A stretch of 64,000 nucleotides of DNA from FEN-1297 sp963834015 (GTDB lineage Bacteria > Bacteroidota > Ignavibacteria > Ignavibacteriales > Ignavibacteriaceae). Of this stretch, positions 28,605 through 38,256 are shown one piece after another. A model generated the notes under the pieces. It was not told the DNA's origin, searched no databases, and saw only the letters and a program-made list of their open reading frames with translations. The position numbers were made by a program, and so were the translations under genes. The stretch is taken from positions 1,178,001-1,242,000 of the forward strand of contig CAWIAG010000003.1 in assembly GCA_963834015.1 (NCBI GenBank). Reading direction: 5' to 3'. Each line of letters starts with the position of its first letter. Within the stretch, counting starts at the first letter, position 1.

Positions 28605-29957
28605 ATGTCTACTTTAATGGCAAGTATATCAGGAGTTCGGGGGATAGTTGGAGATGGCCTGGATCCCGAGACAATAATAAAATATACATCTGCTTATGCT
28701 GAACTTATCGGCAAAGGTAAAGTTGTTGTAGGGCGGGATGCAAGAATTACCGGCGAAATGGTTTTATCGCTGGTTACCGGTACACTGCTTGCGAAAGGCA
28801 TGGATGTAATTGAGATCGGTATTTGTCCTACGCCAACTGTCCAGTACACGGTTAAAACTCTCAAGGCAAAAGGGGGCATTGCAATAACTGCAAGCCATAA
28901 CCCTAATCAATGGAATGCTTTGAAAATGTTAAACCATACGGGACAATTTCTATTTCCGGATGAGTACATCGTTCTGCAATCATTGCTTAATAATTCCGAT
29001 AATAAATATGAAAACTGGAATTCAATAGGTAAACTAACCCATACCGATGAAGGGCTGAAAAGACATGTAAAAGATGTTTTGGAATTAAAGCTAATAAATC
29101 AAAAGGAAATTAAAAAAAAGAAGTTCAAAGTATTAGCGGATTGTGTAAATGGCGCCGGTGTTTATATTATTCCGGATTTCCTGAAAGAATTCGGCTGCGA
29201 AGTTATTGAGTTGAACTGCGAACGAACAGGCATATTCCCCCGCCTGCCTGAACCAATACCTGAGAACTTAACAAGAACTATGGAAGCAGTAAAAGAAAGT
29301 AAAGCCGACCTGGGAGTTGTTGTTGATCCTGATGTTGACAGGCTGGTTTTAATAACAAACGAAGGTAAGCCGTTTGGTGAAGAAAATACTATTACACAGG
29401 CGGTAAAATTTATATTGTCAAAGGAAAAAGGGAATGTAGTTGTTAATCTTTCTACAACCCGCGCGGTTGATGATGTTGCTAAAGCCGAAGGACAAAAAGT
29501 ATTCCGCTCACCTGTAGGAGAAGCAAATGTTGTTAAGAGAATGAAAGAGGTAAATGCAGTAATAGGGGGCGAAGGAAGCGGCGGAGTAATTTATCCGGCA
29601 TTGCATTACGGAAGGGATGCCCTGGTAGGTATAGCCATAACACTTCAACACTTACTTGAGTTTGGAGGCACATTGGCAGGACTGAAAGCGGCACTACCTG
29701 ATTATTCGATAGCAAAGAAAAAGATTGATCTTGTTAATGTTAACCCGGATGAAGTAATAAAGATACTAACTAAAAAGTACAGCAAAGAAAACATCAATAC
29801 TGAAGACGGCCTGCGTATAGATTTTTCCGATCACTGGGTACATCTTAGAAAATCAAATACAGAGCCGATTATTAGAATTATTACAGAGGCAAAATCGATA
29901 TCTTTAGCTGAAGAATTATCGGATAATTACTTTAATGAAATAAAAAAAATGTTTTAA
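28605..29957 (+). CDS. glmM: Phosphohexomutase (phosphoglucosamine mutase / phosphomannomutase family)
   Basis: 450 residues with the four alpha-D-phosphohexomutase motifs: the substrate loop SGVRGIVG near residue 8, the phosphoserine loop TASHNPNQWN near 96-105, the metal loop DPDVDRL near 243, and the sugar loop GEGSGGV near 325, with the phosphate-binding SNTEPI near the end. It moves phosphate between C6 and C1 of a hexose phosphate in the cytoplasm; GlmM activity (glucosamine) and phosphomannomutase activity cannot be separated by eye. It is a lone + strand gene with a good ribosome-binding site. Confidence 0.82.
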   Translation: MSTLMASISGVRGIVGDGLDPETIIKYTSAYAELIGKGKVVVGRDARITGEMVLSLVTGTLLAKGMDVIEIGICPTPTVQYTVKTLKAKGGIAITASHNPNQWNALKMLNHTGQFLFPDEYIVLQSLLNNSDNKYENWNSIGKLTHTDEGLKRHVKDVLELKLINQKEIKKKKFKVLADCVNGAGVYIIPDFLKEFGCEVIELNCERTGIFPRLPEPIPENLTRTMEAVKESKADLGVVVDPDVDRLVLITNEGKPFGEENTITQAVKFILSKEKGNVVVNLSTTRAVDDVAKAEGQKVFRSPVGEANVVKRMKEVNAVIGGEGSGGVIYPALHYGRDALVGIAITLQHLLEFGGTLAGLKAALPDYSIAKKKIDLVNVNPDEVIKILTKKYSKENINTEDGLRIDFSDHWVHLRKSNTEPIIRIITEAKSISLAEELSDNYFNEIKKMF

Positions 29958-30000
29958 TAGTATTTTGAAAATCCTATTATTGCCAATATTATAAATAAAG

Positions 30001-30026
30001 AAGGCGAAGCTGTAATGCTTCGCCTT
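30001..30026. terminator. Hairpin between convergent genes
   Basis: AAGGCGAAGC (30001-30010) pairs perfectly with GCTTCGCCTT (30017-30026) over a 6-base loop. It lies 43 bp after the glmM stop and 26 bp from the stop of the leftward giant gene. On the minus strand it is followed by TCTTTATTTAT, so it can serve both genes and fits the leftward one best. Confidence 0.7.
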
Positions 30027-30051
30027 ATAGAATTAGTTTGAATTTGTTAAT

Positions 30052-33000
30052 TTACTTAAGCAGAACAAGTTTCTTTGTTTGTACAAAATTACCTGCCTGC
30101 ATACTGTAAAAGTAAACACCTGAAGCGCAGCCGCTCTTTGCGGAAAATTGTACACTATAATCGCCTGCAGATTTCACTTCATTAACTAAAGTTGTTATTT
30201 CTTTTCCCAATATATTATAAACTTTTATTGTTACTAAACCTGTTTTAGCAACAGAGTAGTTGATCATAGTCGACGGGTTAAACGGATTCGGATAGTTCTG
30301 AGAGAGTTTGAATTCTTTTGGAACTTCAGTTACCTTAGTTGTAGCCGTTATTGTTTGTGACCCACTAATTTTATAGACGGTACCGGCTTTTGTTCCGGCA
30401 TAGACATCACTTGTTTTTGCATTTACCATAAGTGAGCTTACATTAAACCCGCCCATTCCCAGAGTATTCCATGTTGAACCGTTATCTGCCGATACGAATA
30501 CTCCGTTTGTCAGGGAGCTTACATATATTTTGCCAGAAAGATCCGTCATTACATTATAGATATAGGATACATTCAAACTTGTAACTTTTGCAAAACTTGA
30601 GCCTCCATCAACTGATTTGTAGAGTCCATCACCATAAGTTCCGGCATAGACGTCTGAATTAGTTGAGCATAATGACTGAATTGACTGGTATGCACATTCT
30701 GTTTTTATCCAATTTGAACCGTCGGTTGATTTGAATAACCCACTACCTATTGTTCCAGCGAATATTATACCGTTATTAACGGTAAGCGACTGAACCATTG
30801 AAGTAGAGTCTAACCCGGAGTTGCATTTATTCCAGGTTGTACCATTGCTGCCCGATTTGAAAATACCGTAGCCCCAGGTTCCAGCATATATTGTATTTCC
30901 ATTTGCAGTTAATGCATGAACGTCTTTTCCGTTTAGTGATGTCAAACTCCATGTAGTATCATTATATGAATACACACCATTATCTGTTGCTGCAAGAAAT
31001 GACGAACCTGTTTTTAATAATGACCAGATAGAACTTGCATTCATACCGCTATTAATCAATGTCCAGTTTGTTCCATTGTCTATTGATTTGTAGATCTTTC
31101 CACCAGTTGTACCAGCGTAAATAGAACTACTGTCATACATTAATGTATAAACTATCTGGCCTTGTGAGAATGAACTTACACTTTTCCATGAAGCAAGAGT
31201 ATTGACACCGCTATTTCCGTTTCCTGAACTTCCGGTACCGGTTCCATTACTATTATTTGTTGTACCACCAACCAGGATTGTTGCCGACGATGTATTGTTT
31301 GAAATTATACTATCAGCGGTAGCAGATGTAACTGTTGCTGTATTTGTTATCATGGTATCTACGGGAATATTGCCCTGGAACGGACTTAAGTTAAATTGTC
31401 CACTGCCAGTCATTGAATTTACAATTACCTCCCCGGTAATGAGGCCAGACGGATAAACTAATGCTGCATCCGGCGCAAGAATAGATCCACGAACATTGAT
31501 ACCCGTTATAGATAAGTTTGTTGCCTGATAGAAATTGTAAAGGACATTATTGATAGCCGTTCCTGTTACAGCCAGACCACCAGACCATGATATATTTGCC
31601 CCATTGACGTTAACAACAACAACTGAGCCGTTAGGAACATCAATCTGGAAGTCGTTAGCTGAGCTTAAATCACTTCCGTTAACTTTGAAAACATTTAAAT
31701 AAGGATCTGTGCCTGTCAACTTCAAACCACCCCATTGAAATAAAGTTGTGCCGTTTACAGTGTAATTACCCAATGATACGGATAATCCTTGCAAGTATGA
31801 CTGAGCCGCGGTAAAATCAATTGGAGTTGCTTTAGTTAAAGAACCGGCAATTGATACGGTAGATTGAGGTAAATTTGTTGCATTACCAAATACAACATTC
31901 CCATTTAGTACTGCACCGCTGCTATAACTTAAATTATTGCCGACAACCAATACATCGCCACTGTTTGAGGACAACTTATCTCCAATGCTATAGTTTGATA
32001 ATGTTGCATTACGACCAACGGCAACTTTGCCCTGTGAATCACATGAAGGCTGATTAAGATCCTGGATTACAAATAAGTTGAAACCTTTTGCTACGCCAAG
32101 ATCAAAAGAAGTACTATTCATTTTTGTGCAGTCTACGGTTACATTAATGGTTAATGTAGCTGCTGCTCCGTTTGCAAGAGTTCCGATTGTCCAAACTCCA
32201 GTTGTTGTATCGAAAGAACCAATTGTTGTATTACTGGATTGATATACAATTCCAGCGGGTAAAACGTCGTTTGCAACTACGTTTGAAGCGGAATTAGGAC
32301 CAAGGTTTGTAACTATTATAGTGTAAGAGAAGTTATCCCCGCAGGACGGATTTGCATTGCTTACTGATTTTTGGATCTGAAGATCAGCGTTTTGATTTAC
32401 CGGTAATAGATACATACCGCAATCTATTGTTAAATTGTTCTGTCCTGCTGTTAAATAAATAACCCCTGTTTTTCCTGTTGAATTAGGATTTGAATCTATT
32501 GTTGTGTCACTTCCCTGAATTGCCGGGCTTATTGTATAACCGTTTGGTACTACAAATTGTACATAATAACTGCCTGCCGACAAATTGCTGAATAAATATT
32601 TTCCGTTTGCATCGGTTGTGGTTATGGCCACCAAACTATTATTATTATAGCTGAATAATTCAACTGTTACGCTCGGTAATCCTGCTTCGCCTGCATCCTG
32701 TATTCCATTATGATTGGCATCATTCCATACAAAATCGCCAATACTTCCTAATACCGGAGGTGTTAGATACATTCCGCAATCTATTGTCAAATTATTCTGC
32801 CCTGCAGTTAAGTATATCGTTGCTGTCTCTCCGGCTGAATTCGGATTTGAATCTATTGTTGTATCACTACCTTGAAGCGACGGACTTAAAGTATAACCAG
32901 TAGGTATCACGAACTGTACATAGTAACTCCCGGCTGACAGATTGCTGAATAAATACTTTCCGTTTGAATTTGTTGTGGTTGTGGATATCAATGATCCGGA

Positions 33001-36000
33001 AGTTGTGAATAAATTTACAGTTACATTAGCTATTCCTGCTTCGCCTGCATCCTGTATTCCATTATGATTGGCATCATTCCATACAAAATCGCCAATACTT
33101 CCTAATGCAGGCGGTGTCGGGTAAATACCACAATCTACTGTTAAATTATTCTGCCCTGCAGTTAGGTATAAAGTTCCTGTCTTTCCTGTGGAATTAGGAT
33201 TTGAATCTACGGTTGTGTCATTGCCTTGTAATGCCGGGCTTACCGTATAACCGCCAGGTATTACAAATTGAACATAGTAACTGCCGGCTGTTAAATTGCT
33301 GAATAAATATTTCCCGTTTGCATCGGTAGTAGTTGTTGCCACTAAACTATTATTACCGGTGTTATATAATTGAACAGTTATATTAGATATTCCAGTTTCA
33401 CCCGCATCTTGTATTCCGTTATGATTGGCATCATTCCATACAAAATTACCTATGCTTCCCAATGCGGGCGGTGTTGGGTACATACCACAATCTATTGTTA
33501 AATTATTCTGCCCTGACGTTAAATATATCGTTCCTGTCTTTCCTGTGGAATTAGGGTTTGAATCTATTGTTGTGTCACTACCTTGTAATGCCGCGCTTAC
33601 TGTATAACCGTTCGGTATTACGAATTGCACATAGTAACTGCCCGCAGACAAATTACTGAACAAATATTTCCCGTTTGCATCGGTTGTAGTTGTTGCCACT
33701 AAACTATTATTACTATTGTTATATAATTGAACAGTAACATTAGATATTCCAGTTTCACCCGCATCCTGTATTCCGTTATGATTGGCATCATTCCAAACAA
33801 AATCACCTATGCTTCCCAATGCAGGCGGGGTAGGATACATACCACAATCTATTGTCAAATTGTTCTGCCCTGCAGCTAAGTATATCGTTCCCGTCTTTCC
33901 TGTTGAATTAGGATTTGAATCTATTGTTGTATCAATACCTTGAAGCGACGGGCTTACAGTATAACCGGTAGGTATCACGAACTGTACATAATAACTGCCC
34001 GCTGACAAATTACTGAATAAATATTTTCCACTGGAATTAGTTGTTGTGGTTGATACTAATGTTCCGGAAGTTGTATATAAATTTACTGTTACATTTGATA
34101 TACCGGCTTCACCTGCATCCTGTATTCCATTATGATTAGCATCATTCCAAACAAAATCACCAATACTACCTAATGTCGGCGGTGTCGGGTACATACCGCA
34201 ATCTATTGTCAAATTGTTTTGCCCTGCCGTTAAGTATATCGTTCCAGTTTTTCCAGTAGAATTAGGATTTGAATCTAAAGTTGTGTCACTACCTTGTAAT
34301 GCCGGGCTTACAGTATAACCGCCAGGTATTACAAATTGAATATAGTAACTTCCCGCCGACAGATTGCTGAATAAATATTTTCCACTTGAATTAGTTGTAG
34401 TGGTTGATACCAGAGTTCCAGCAGTTGTGTATAAATTTACTGTTACGTTAGCTATGCCTGTTTCACCTGCATCCTGTATTCCATTATGATTGGCGTCATT
34501 CCAAACAAAATCACCTATACTTCCCACAGCCGGCGGTGTTGGATACAATCCACAATCTATTGTCAAATTGTTCTGTCCTGCCGTCAGGTATATCGTTCCG
34601 GTTTTTCCAGTAGAATTAGGATTTGAATCTAAAGTTGTGTCACTACCTTGTAATGCCGGGCTTACAGTATAACCGGCAGGTATTACAAATTGAATATAGT
34701 AACTTCCCGCCGACAGATTGCTGAATAAATATTTTCCACTTGAATTAGTTGTAGTGGTTGATACCAGAGTTCCAGCAGTTGTGTATAAATTTACTGTTAC
34801 GTTAGCTATGCCTGTTTCACCTGCATCCTGAATTCCATTATGATTGGCGTCATTCCAAACAAAATCACCTATACTTCCCACAGCCGGCGGTGTTGGATAC
34901 AATCCACAATCTATTGTCAAATTGTTCTGTCCTGCCGTCAGGTATATCGTTCCGGTTTTTCCCGTTGAATTAGGATTTGAATCAATTGTTGTGTCTTTAC
35001 CCTGAAGCGCCGGGCTCACAGTATAACCGGCAGGTACTACGAATTGTGCATAATAACTTCCCGCTGACAAATTGCTAAATAAATATTTTCCACTTGAATT
35101 GGTTGTTGTGGTTGTTACTAATGTTCCCGAAGTTGTATATAATTTTACTGTAACATTTGATATACCTGCCTCACCAACATCCTGTATTCCATTATGATTG
35201 GCATCATTCCATACAAAGTCTCCAATGCTACCTAAAACCGGCGGCGTTGGATACATACCGCAATCTATTGTCAAATTGTTTTGTCCTGCTTTTAAGTATA
35301 TCGTTCCGGTCTTTCCTGTTGAATTCGGGTTTGAATCAACTGTTGTATCACTACCCTGTAATGCGGGGCTTACTGTATAGCCGCCGGGTACTACGAACTG
35401 AACATAATAACTACCGGGTGTCAAATTACTGAATAAATATTTACCGTTTGAATTGGTAGTGGTAGTTGATGCCAATACTCCGGCAGATGTATATAATTTT
35501 ACAGTTACATTTGTTAATCCTGCTTCTCCAGAATTTTGGATTCCATTATGATTTGCATCATTCCATACAAAGTCTCCTATTGAACAATAATAATTACCGC
35601 AAGTTGTGTATTTATCCGATGAACAATATGACCCGCAATAGTCACTGCCTCCGCCGCAAGATCCGCCGGCTACACAATAATTAGTTTGAGTAGTGGGTGT
35701 ACCGGCAGGTGTTCCCCCACTGATAGAATTCACACAACCAGCTTTGCAAATACTTGAGTATGAAAATGCAGATTGATAACAAGCCAAGCCATACGTCCAT
35801 TGTTTGCTTAGCGATGAAATGTTGCTGTAAAAATAGCCAGCCAATTGAGTATTTTTCCCGCTACCAGCTACAAAGCCATTAGACGAATTGGCAATAGCCC
35901 CGCAAATAAAAATATCACTTGAGGAGAAGCCCAATGGAACTTTTGTAATCCAGGTATTTATAGTTGTATCATAAGAGGTAATTGGCGATGAAACGGTATT

Positions 36001-36312
36001 GTCCGCTATTATTTTTCCACATGGAACCTGATAATTTGTGACTTGAGGTGTACAACTGATTCCGGTTAATGTTAGTGTTCCTCCTGTAAATAATATGTAA
36101 TCTCCATTATTTGCCAATTCACCGTTAAGATTAGTATGAATATTCAACCATAAGTTAGTACTTTTCCCAGGATTAGAAGAATTGTTAAAATCATTAAAAG
36201 GGCTGTGAGAACATAAAGTGATGGATTGACCATAGATGGATTGAACGAAAAATACTAAAATTATCAGAAGCGGTAATTTAGCAGTTTGTTTAATGGTATC
36301 TCTTTTACTCAT
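30052..36312 (-). CDS. Giant secreted SdrD-repeat protein with T9SS sorting domain
   Basis: 2086 residues. In order: a signal peptide (about 1-29, ending IYGQS); a Cys/Ser-rich head region to about 240 with CSGG-like stretches; nine SdrD-like B repeats (244-1298, about 117 residues each, starting GSIGDFVWNDANHNGIQ); a DUF11 domain (about 1303-1400, ADLQIQKSVSN); a choice-of-anchor A type domain (about 1405-1640, FNLFVIQDLN and KVAVGRNATL); a Ser/Gly linker; a beta-propeller-like region of short repeats (about 1700-1990, IYAGTTGGKIYKS type); and a T9SS tag (last 85). This is the layout of a surface adhesin or matrix stalk. The ATG at 36312 has AGAAGGAG upstream. Confidence 0.85.
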   Translation of the reverse strand: MSKRDTIKQTAKLPLLIILVFFVQSIYGQSITLCSHSPFNDFNNSSNPGKSTNLWLNIHTNLNGELANNGDYILFTGGTLTLTGISCTPQVTNYQVPCGKIIADNTVSSPITSYDTTINTWITKVPLGFSSSDIFICGAIANSSNGFVAGSGKNTQLAGYFYSNISSLSKQWTYGLACYQSAFSYSSICKAGCVNSISGGTPAGTPTTQTNYCVAGGSCGGGSDYCGSYCSSDKYTTCGNYYCSIGDFVWNDANHNGIQNSGEAGLTNVTVKLYTSAGVLASTTTTNSNGKYLFSNLTPGSYYVQFVVPGGYTVSPALQGSDTTVDSNPNSTGKTGTIYLKAGQNNLTIDCGMYPTPPVLGSIGDFVWNDANHNGIQDVGEAGISNVTVKLYTTSGTLVTTTTTNSSGKYLFSNLSAGSYYAQFVVPAGYTVSPALQGKDTTIDSNPNSTGKTGTIYLTAGQNNLTIDCGLYPTPPAVGSIGDFVWNDANHNGIQDAGETGIANVTVNLYTTAGTLVSTTTTNSSGKYLFSNLSAGSYYIQFVIPAGYTVSPALQGSDTTLDSNPNSTGKTGTIYLTAGQNNLTIDCGLYPTPPAVGSIGDFVWNDANHNGIQDAGETGIANVTVNLYTTAGTLVSTTTTNSSGKYLFSNLSAGSYYIQFVIPGGYTVSPALQGSDTTLDSNPNSTGKTGTIYLTAGQNNLTIDCGMYPTPPTLGSIGDFVWNDANHNGIQDAGEAGISNVTVNLYTTSGTLVSTTTTNSSGKYLFSNLSAGSYYVQFVIPTGYTVSPSLQGIDTTIDSNPNSTGKTGTIYLAAGQNNLTIDCGMYPTPPALGSIGDFVWNDANHNGIQDAGETGISNVTVQLYNNSNNSLVATTTTDANGKYLFSNLSAGSYYVQFVIPNGYTVSAALQGSDTTIDSNPNSTGKTGTIYLTSGQNNLTIDCGMYPTPPALGSIGNFVWNDANHNGIQDAGETGISNITVQLYNTGNNSLVATTTTDANGKYLFSNLTAGSYYVQFVIPGGYTVSPALQGNDTTVDSNPNSTGKTGTLYLTAGQNNLTVDCGIYPTPPALGSIGDFVWNDANHNGIQDAGEAGIANVTVNLFTTSGSLISTTTTNSNGKYLFSNLSAGSYYVQFVIPTGYTLSPSLQGSDTTIDSNPNSAGETATIYLTAGQNNLTIDCGMYLTPPVLGSIGDFVWNDANHNGIQDAGEAGLPSVTVELFSYNNNSLVAITTTDANGKYLFSNLSAGSYYVQFVVPNGYTISPAIQGSDTTIDSNPNSTGKTGVIYLTAGQNNLTIDCGMYLLPVNQNADLQIQKSVSNANPSCGDNFSYTIIVTNLGPNSASNVVANDVLPAGIVYQSSNTTIGSFDTTTGVWTIGTLANGAAATLTINVTVDCTKMNSTSFDLGVAKGFNLFVIQDLNQPSCDSQGKVAVGRNATLSNYSIGDKLSSNSGDVLVVGNNLSYSSGAVLNGNVVFGNATNLPQSTVSIAGSLTKATPIDFTAAQSYLQGLSVSLGNYTVNGTTLFQWGGLKLTGTDPYLNVFKVNGSDLSSANDFQIDVPNGSVVVVNVNGANISWSGGLAVTGTAINNVLYNFYQATNLSITGINVRGSILAPDAALVYPSGLITGEVIVNSMTGSGQFNLSPFQGNIPVDTMITNTATVTSATADSIISNNTSSATILVGGTTNNSNGTGTGSSGNGNSGVNTLASWKSVSSFSQGQIVYTLMYDSSSIYAGTTGGKIYKSIDNGTNWTLINSGMNASSIWSLLKTGSSFLAATDNGVYSYNDTTWSLTSLNGKDVHALTANGNTIYAGTWGYGIFKSGSNGTTWNKCNSGLDSTSMVQSLTVNNGIIFAGTIGSGLFKSTDGSNWIKTECAYQSIQSLCSTNSDVYAGTYGDGLYKSVDGGSSFAKVTSLNVSYIYNVMTDLSGKIYVSSLTNGVFVSADNGSTWNTLGMGGFNVSSLMVNAKTSDVYAGTKAGTVYKISGSQTITATTKVTEVPKEFKLSQNYPNPFNPSTMINYSVAKTGLVTIKVYNILGKEITTLVNEVKSAGDYSVQFSAKSGCASGVYFYSMQAGNFVQTKKLVLLK
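32418..35583 (-). repeat. Nine tandem SdrD-like B repeats, 351-357 bp each
   Basis: Nine copies of a unit of about 117 codons inside the giant secreted protein. Each carries the calcium-binding-like DANHNGIQDAGE loop and the close YTVSPALQGSDTT-DSNPNSTGKTG segment. Later units vary in the middle (TTSG against YNNSN forms), so they fall into at least two subtypes. Confidence 0.88.
34247..34962 (-). repeat. Recently duplicated repeat unit (354-bp period)
   Basis: 34247-34608 and 34601-34962 are the same 362-base sequence shifted by 354 bases, with only two differences I can find (one turns GCA-type Ala into Gly, the other is TGTATT/TGAATT). They are repeats 4 and 3 of the array. The other units are clearly more diverged, so this pair is a late duplication. 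Confidence 0.85.
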
Positions 36313-36854
36313 TTTATTAGCTCCTTCTATGGTGCAATATTTATTATTTGTTTTATTTATTCTACATTGTTTACATATAATAAGTGTACCAAGAAAAGGG
36401 CTTGATTTTGGAAGGATTTTTAAGTTTTTAAGAGATTATTAGAGGAGGGGATGTATCATATTGATACTTGCGAAATTATTGAGCCATTATAAACCACAAC
36501 ACAGAAATCCCAAATAATTTGGATTTATTTATATAAACGGATTATAACATAGAGTATATTAAGCAACATTCAGATGAAAAAGGAGCGCTAATGAGTAGGG
36601 GGTAAAAATCAATTAGTAATCCAAACGAAATAAACAAATTACATTTATTTAGTCTCCTCTAATTTTGGGTGATGCATGAATAAATTATTAAATAGTTCAT
36701 TTAAAAATAAAAAATGCGAAGAGTTTTTGCCCTTCGCATTCTTAGAGAGCCGGGAATGACTTCCCGGTGGTGGTAGCAATTTCGATTAGCTAAAGCTTAA
36801 AAAATAAAATATTTTGGCAGCCTCCAATATTAAATATTTCAGTGAGAAATTATT
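36313..36854. other. 542-bp intergenic region
   Basis: Holds the promoter of the giant secreted protein at its left end and the terminator of the glycan cluster (36700-36740) at its right. A second perfect hairpin, CCGGGAA-TGAC-TTCCCGG, is at 36750-36767. I see no credible gene; a start codon with a good ribosome-binding site near 36591 opens only a four-codon frame. Confidence 0.5.
36700..36740 (-). terminator. Rho-independent terminator of the glycan cluster
   Basis: On the minus strand AATGCGAAG and CTTCGCATT (36732-36740 and 36713-36721) form a perfect 9-bp stem that runs straight into a T-rich tract (36700-36712). It is 115 bp past the stop of the last gene of the cluster and is the clearest terminator in the window. 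Confidence 0.8.
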
Positions 36855-38117
36855 TCAAAGTACCTGAAATAATCTTCCGTCTCCAGCTTTAAATTGCAGC
36901 TTAATTATGCCCTGTTTTACTTTAAGGACATGATTATTTTTTTTAGCTGATTTTGGAACTTCCATAAATCCTTTTACTTTTCCAGAAACATATAAAGTAA
37001 AGTCCACAGCTTTTTCATAATTCCGATTTACAAGGAGTAAATATGCAGATCCCGATTTATCATTAAAAACCCCGGCAACCATAGGCCCGCCTGTAATATT
37101 TTTAATATAAAAATTTTCCGGCATGGGTTTGGTACCTTTAGGTAATGGCTCTGTATTATAAACACCAATGGAATTAAGCTGCTTTATAGTTTTTTCAAGT
37201 GAATGTATTTCTGAATTTATTCGTTTTGTTATGCCGTACAAATATGTCTGCCTTCCGTTAGCATCCAGAATAGCTATTTTAAAATCCTCCGCTCCTGAAT
37301 GCGGTAGTGCATATGTAAAATACTGGAGACCCTTTGAACCATAAGCAAGATCGCTGTATAATTGCAATCTGATCCATGATTCCTCCGGTTTTGGATATGG
37401 GGGATAAATCTGGCAGCTCATAGTAAACGACCAGAAAGGAATACCCGCTTTAAGTGCCGACTCACGAATAACCTCCAAATTCTGAAAGTAAGTATCCCTA
37501 AAACCGGTATTTAAAAAAGGATAATAATCATACGAAAGTATTTTGGGCTGGAACATATTTATATACTTGTCAACGTATTCCCGGTAAGTTTTAGCGCCTA
37601 ATTGTTCATTATTCGCGTAATCCGGAAATAGATTTGCGTAAATTATATGCGATGAATCCCGGAGTGAAATTTGTTTTTTAATCGCTGCCATATTTTCAAA
37701 AACGGCAGTATTGGGTTCATCCGTTATAAAATAACCAAGAAGCGCCGGAAAGTTTTTATAATCCAGCACCATCTGATTTAATTTTTCGGCTGCAATACTA
37801 TCAACTGGTTTACCGGGTTGGATCCGGTTATCGCTGATTATCAGTTTTAAGCCAACCTGCTGTGCCAGATCTAATGCTTTTTTGTTAAGCTCATAACTGC
37901 CCAAAGTCGAAAAATTAATTGTAAATCCCGCATTTTTTAAATCTCTGAAATGTTTAATATCAAGTTGATCTGCGGTGAGACCATACCACGTCATGACAGG
38001 AAAAGATAAGGAGTTCTCAAAAGGATTTCTCAAATGATTTTTCTGCCCATAACCTCTTAAAGTTGTTAAAATAAAAAGCAATGCTATTAAATAACCGTAA
38101 GTAGATTTTTTTTCCAT
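36855..38117 (-). CDS. Secreted TIM-barrel glycosidase-like protein, family not assigned
   Basis: 420 residues with a signal peptide (about 1-25, ending LRGYGQ). The body reads like a clan A type barrel: FRDLKNAGFTINFS near the start, the acid motif GYFITDEPN near residue 145, KILSYDYYPF, and PFWSFTMSCQ. A small beta domain closes the protein. DEPN at a strand end is typical of GH-A-like proteins acting on plant glycans, but I cannot name a family. The ATG at 38117 with AAGGA upstream gives a proper signal peptide; a start 24 codons earlier would bury it. It is the last gene of the cluster. Confidence 0.65.
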   Translation of the reverse strand: MEKKSTYGYLIALLFILTTLRGYGQKNHLRNPFENSLSFPVMTWYGLTADQLDIKHFRDLKNAGFTINFSTLGSYELNKKALDLAQQVGLKLIISDNRIQPGKPVDSIAAEKLNQMVLDYKNFPALLGYFITDEPNTAVFENMAAIKKQISLRDSSHIIYANLFPDYANNEQLGAKTYREYVDKYINMFQPKILSYDYYPFLNTGFRDTYFQNLEVIRESALKAGIPFWSFTMSCQIYPPYPKPEESWIRLQLYSDLAYGSKGLQYFTYALPHSGAEDFKIAILDANGRQTYLYGITKRINSEIHSLEKTIKQLNSIGVYNTEPLPKGTKPMPENFYIKNITGGPMVAGVFNDKSGSAYLLLVNRNYEKAVDFTLYVSGKVKGFMEVPKSAKKNNHVLKVKQGIIKLQFKAGDGRLFQVL

Positions 38118-38256
38118 ATTTTTTCCTTTAGGAAAATTAAAATAATTTAAACCGACAGCTTTGGCCTTGTTATCTTTCTTATTCAACAATTACAGATAGT
38201 GCTATAACCTAAGGAATGCAGACAACCAAGGTAATAAGTATTAATGGAATATATTT

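Noticed and set aside
32418..35583. Regular repeats that could be taken for a CRISPR or satellite array
   Set aside because: The period of about 354 bases keeps an open reading frame and encodes SdrD-like B domains, so it is a protein repeat.
36591..36605. AGGAG-type ribosome-binding site followed by ATG
   Set aside because: The frame is only four codons long (Met-Ser-Arg-Gly-stop), so it is not a credible gene.
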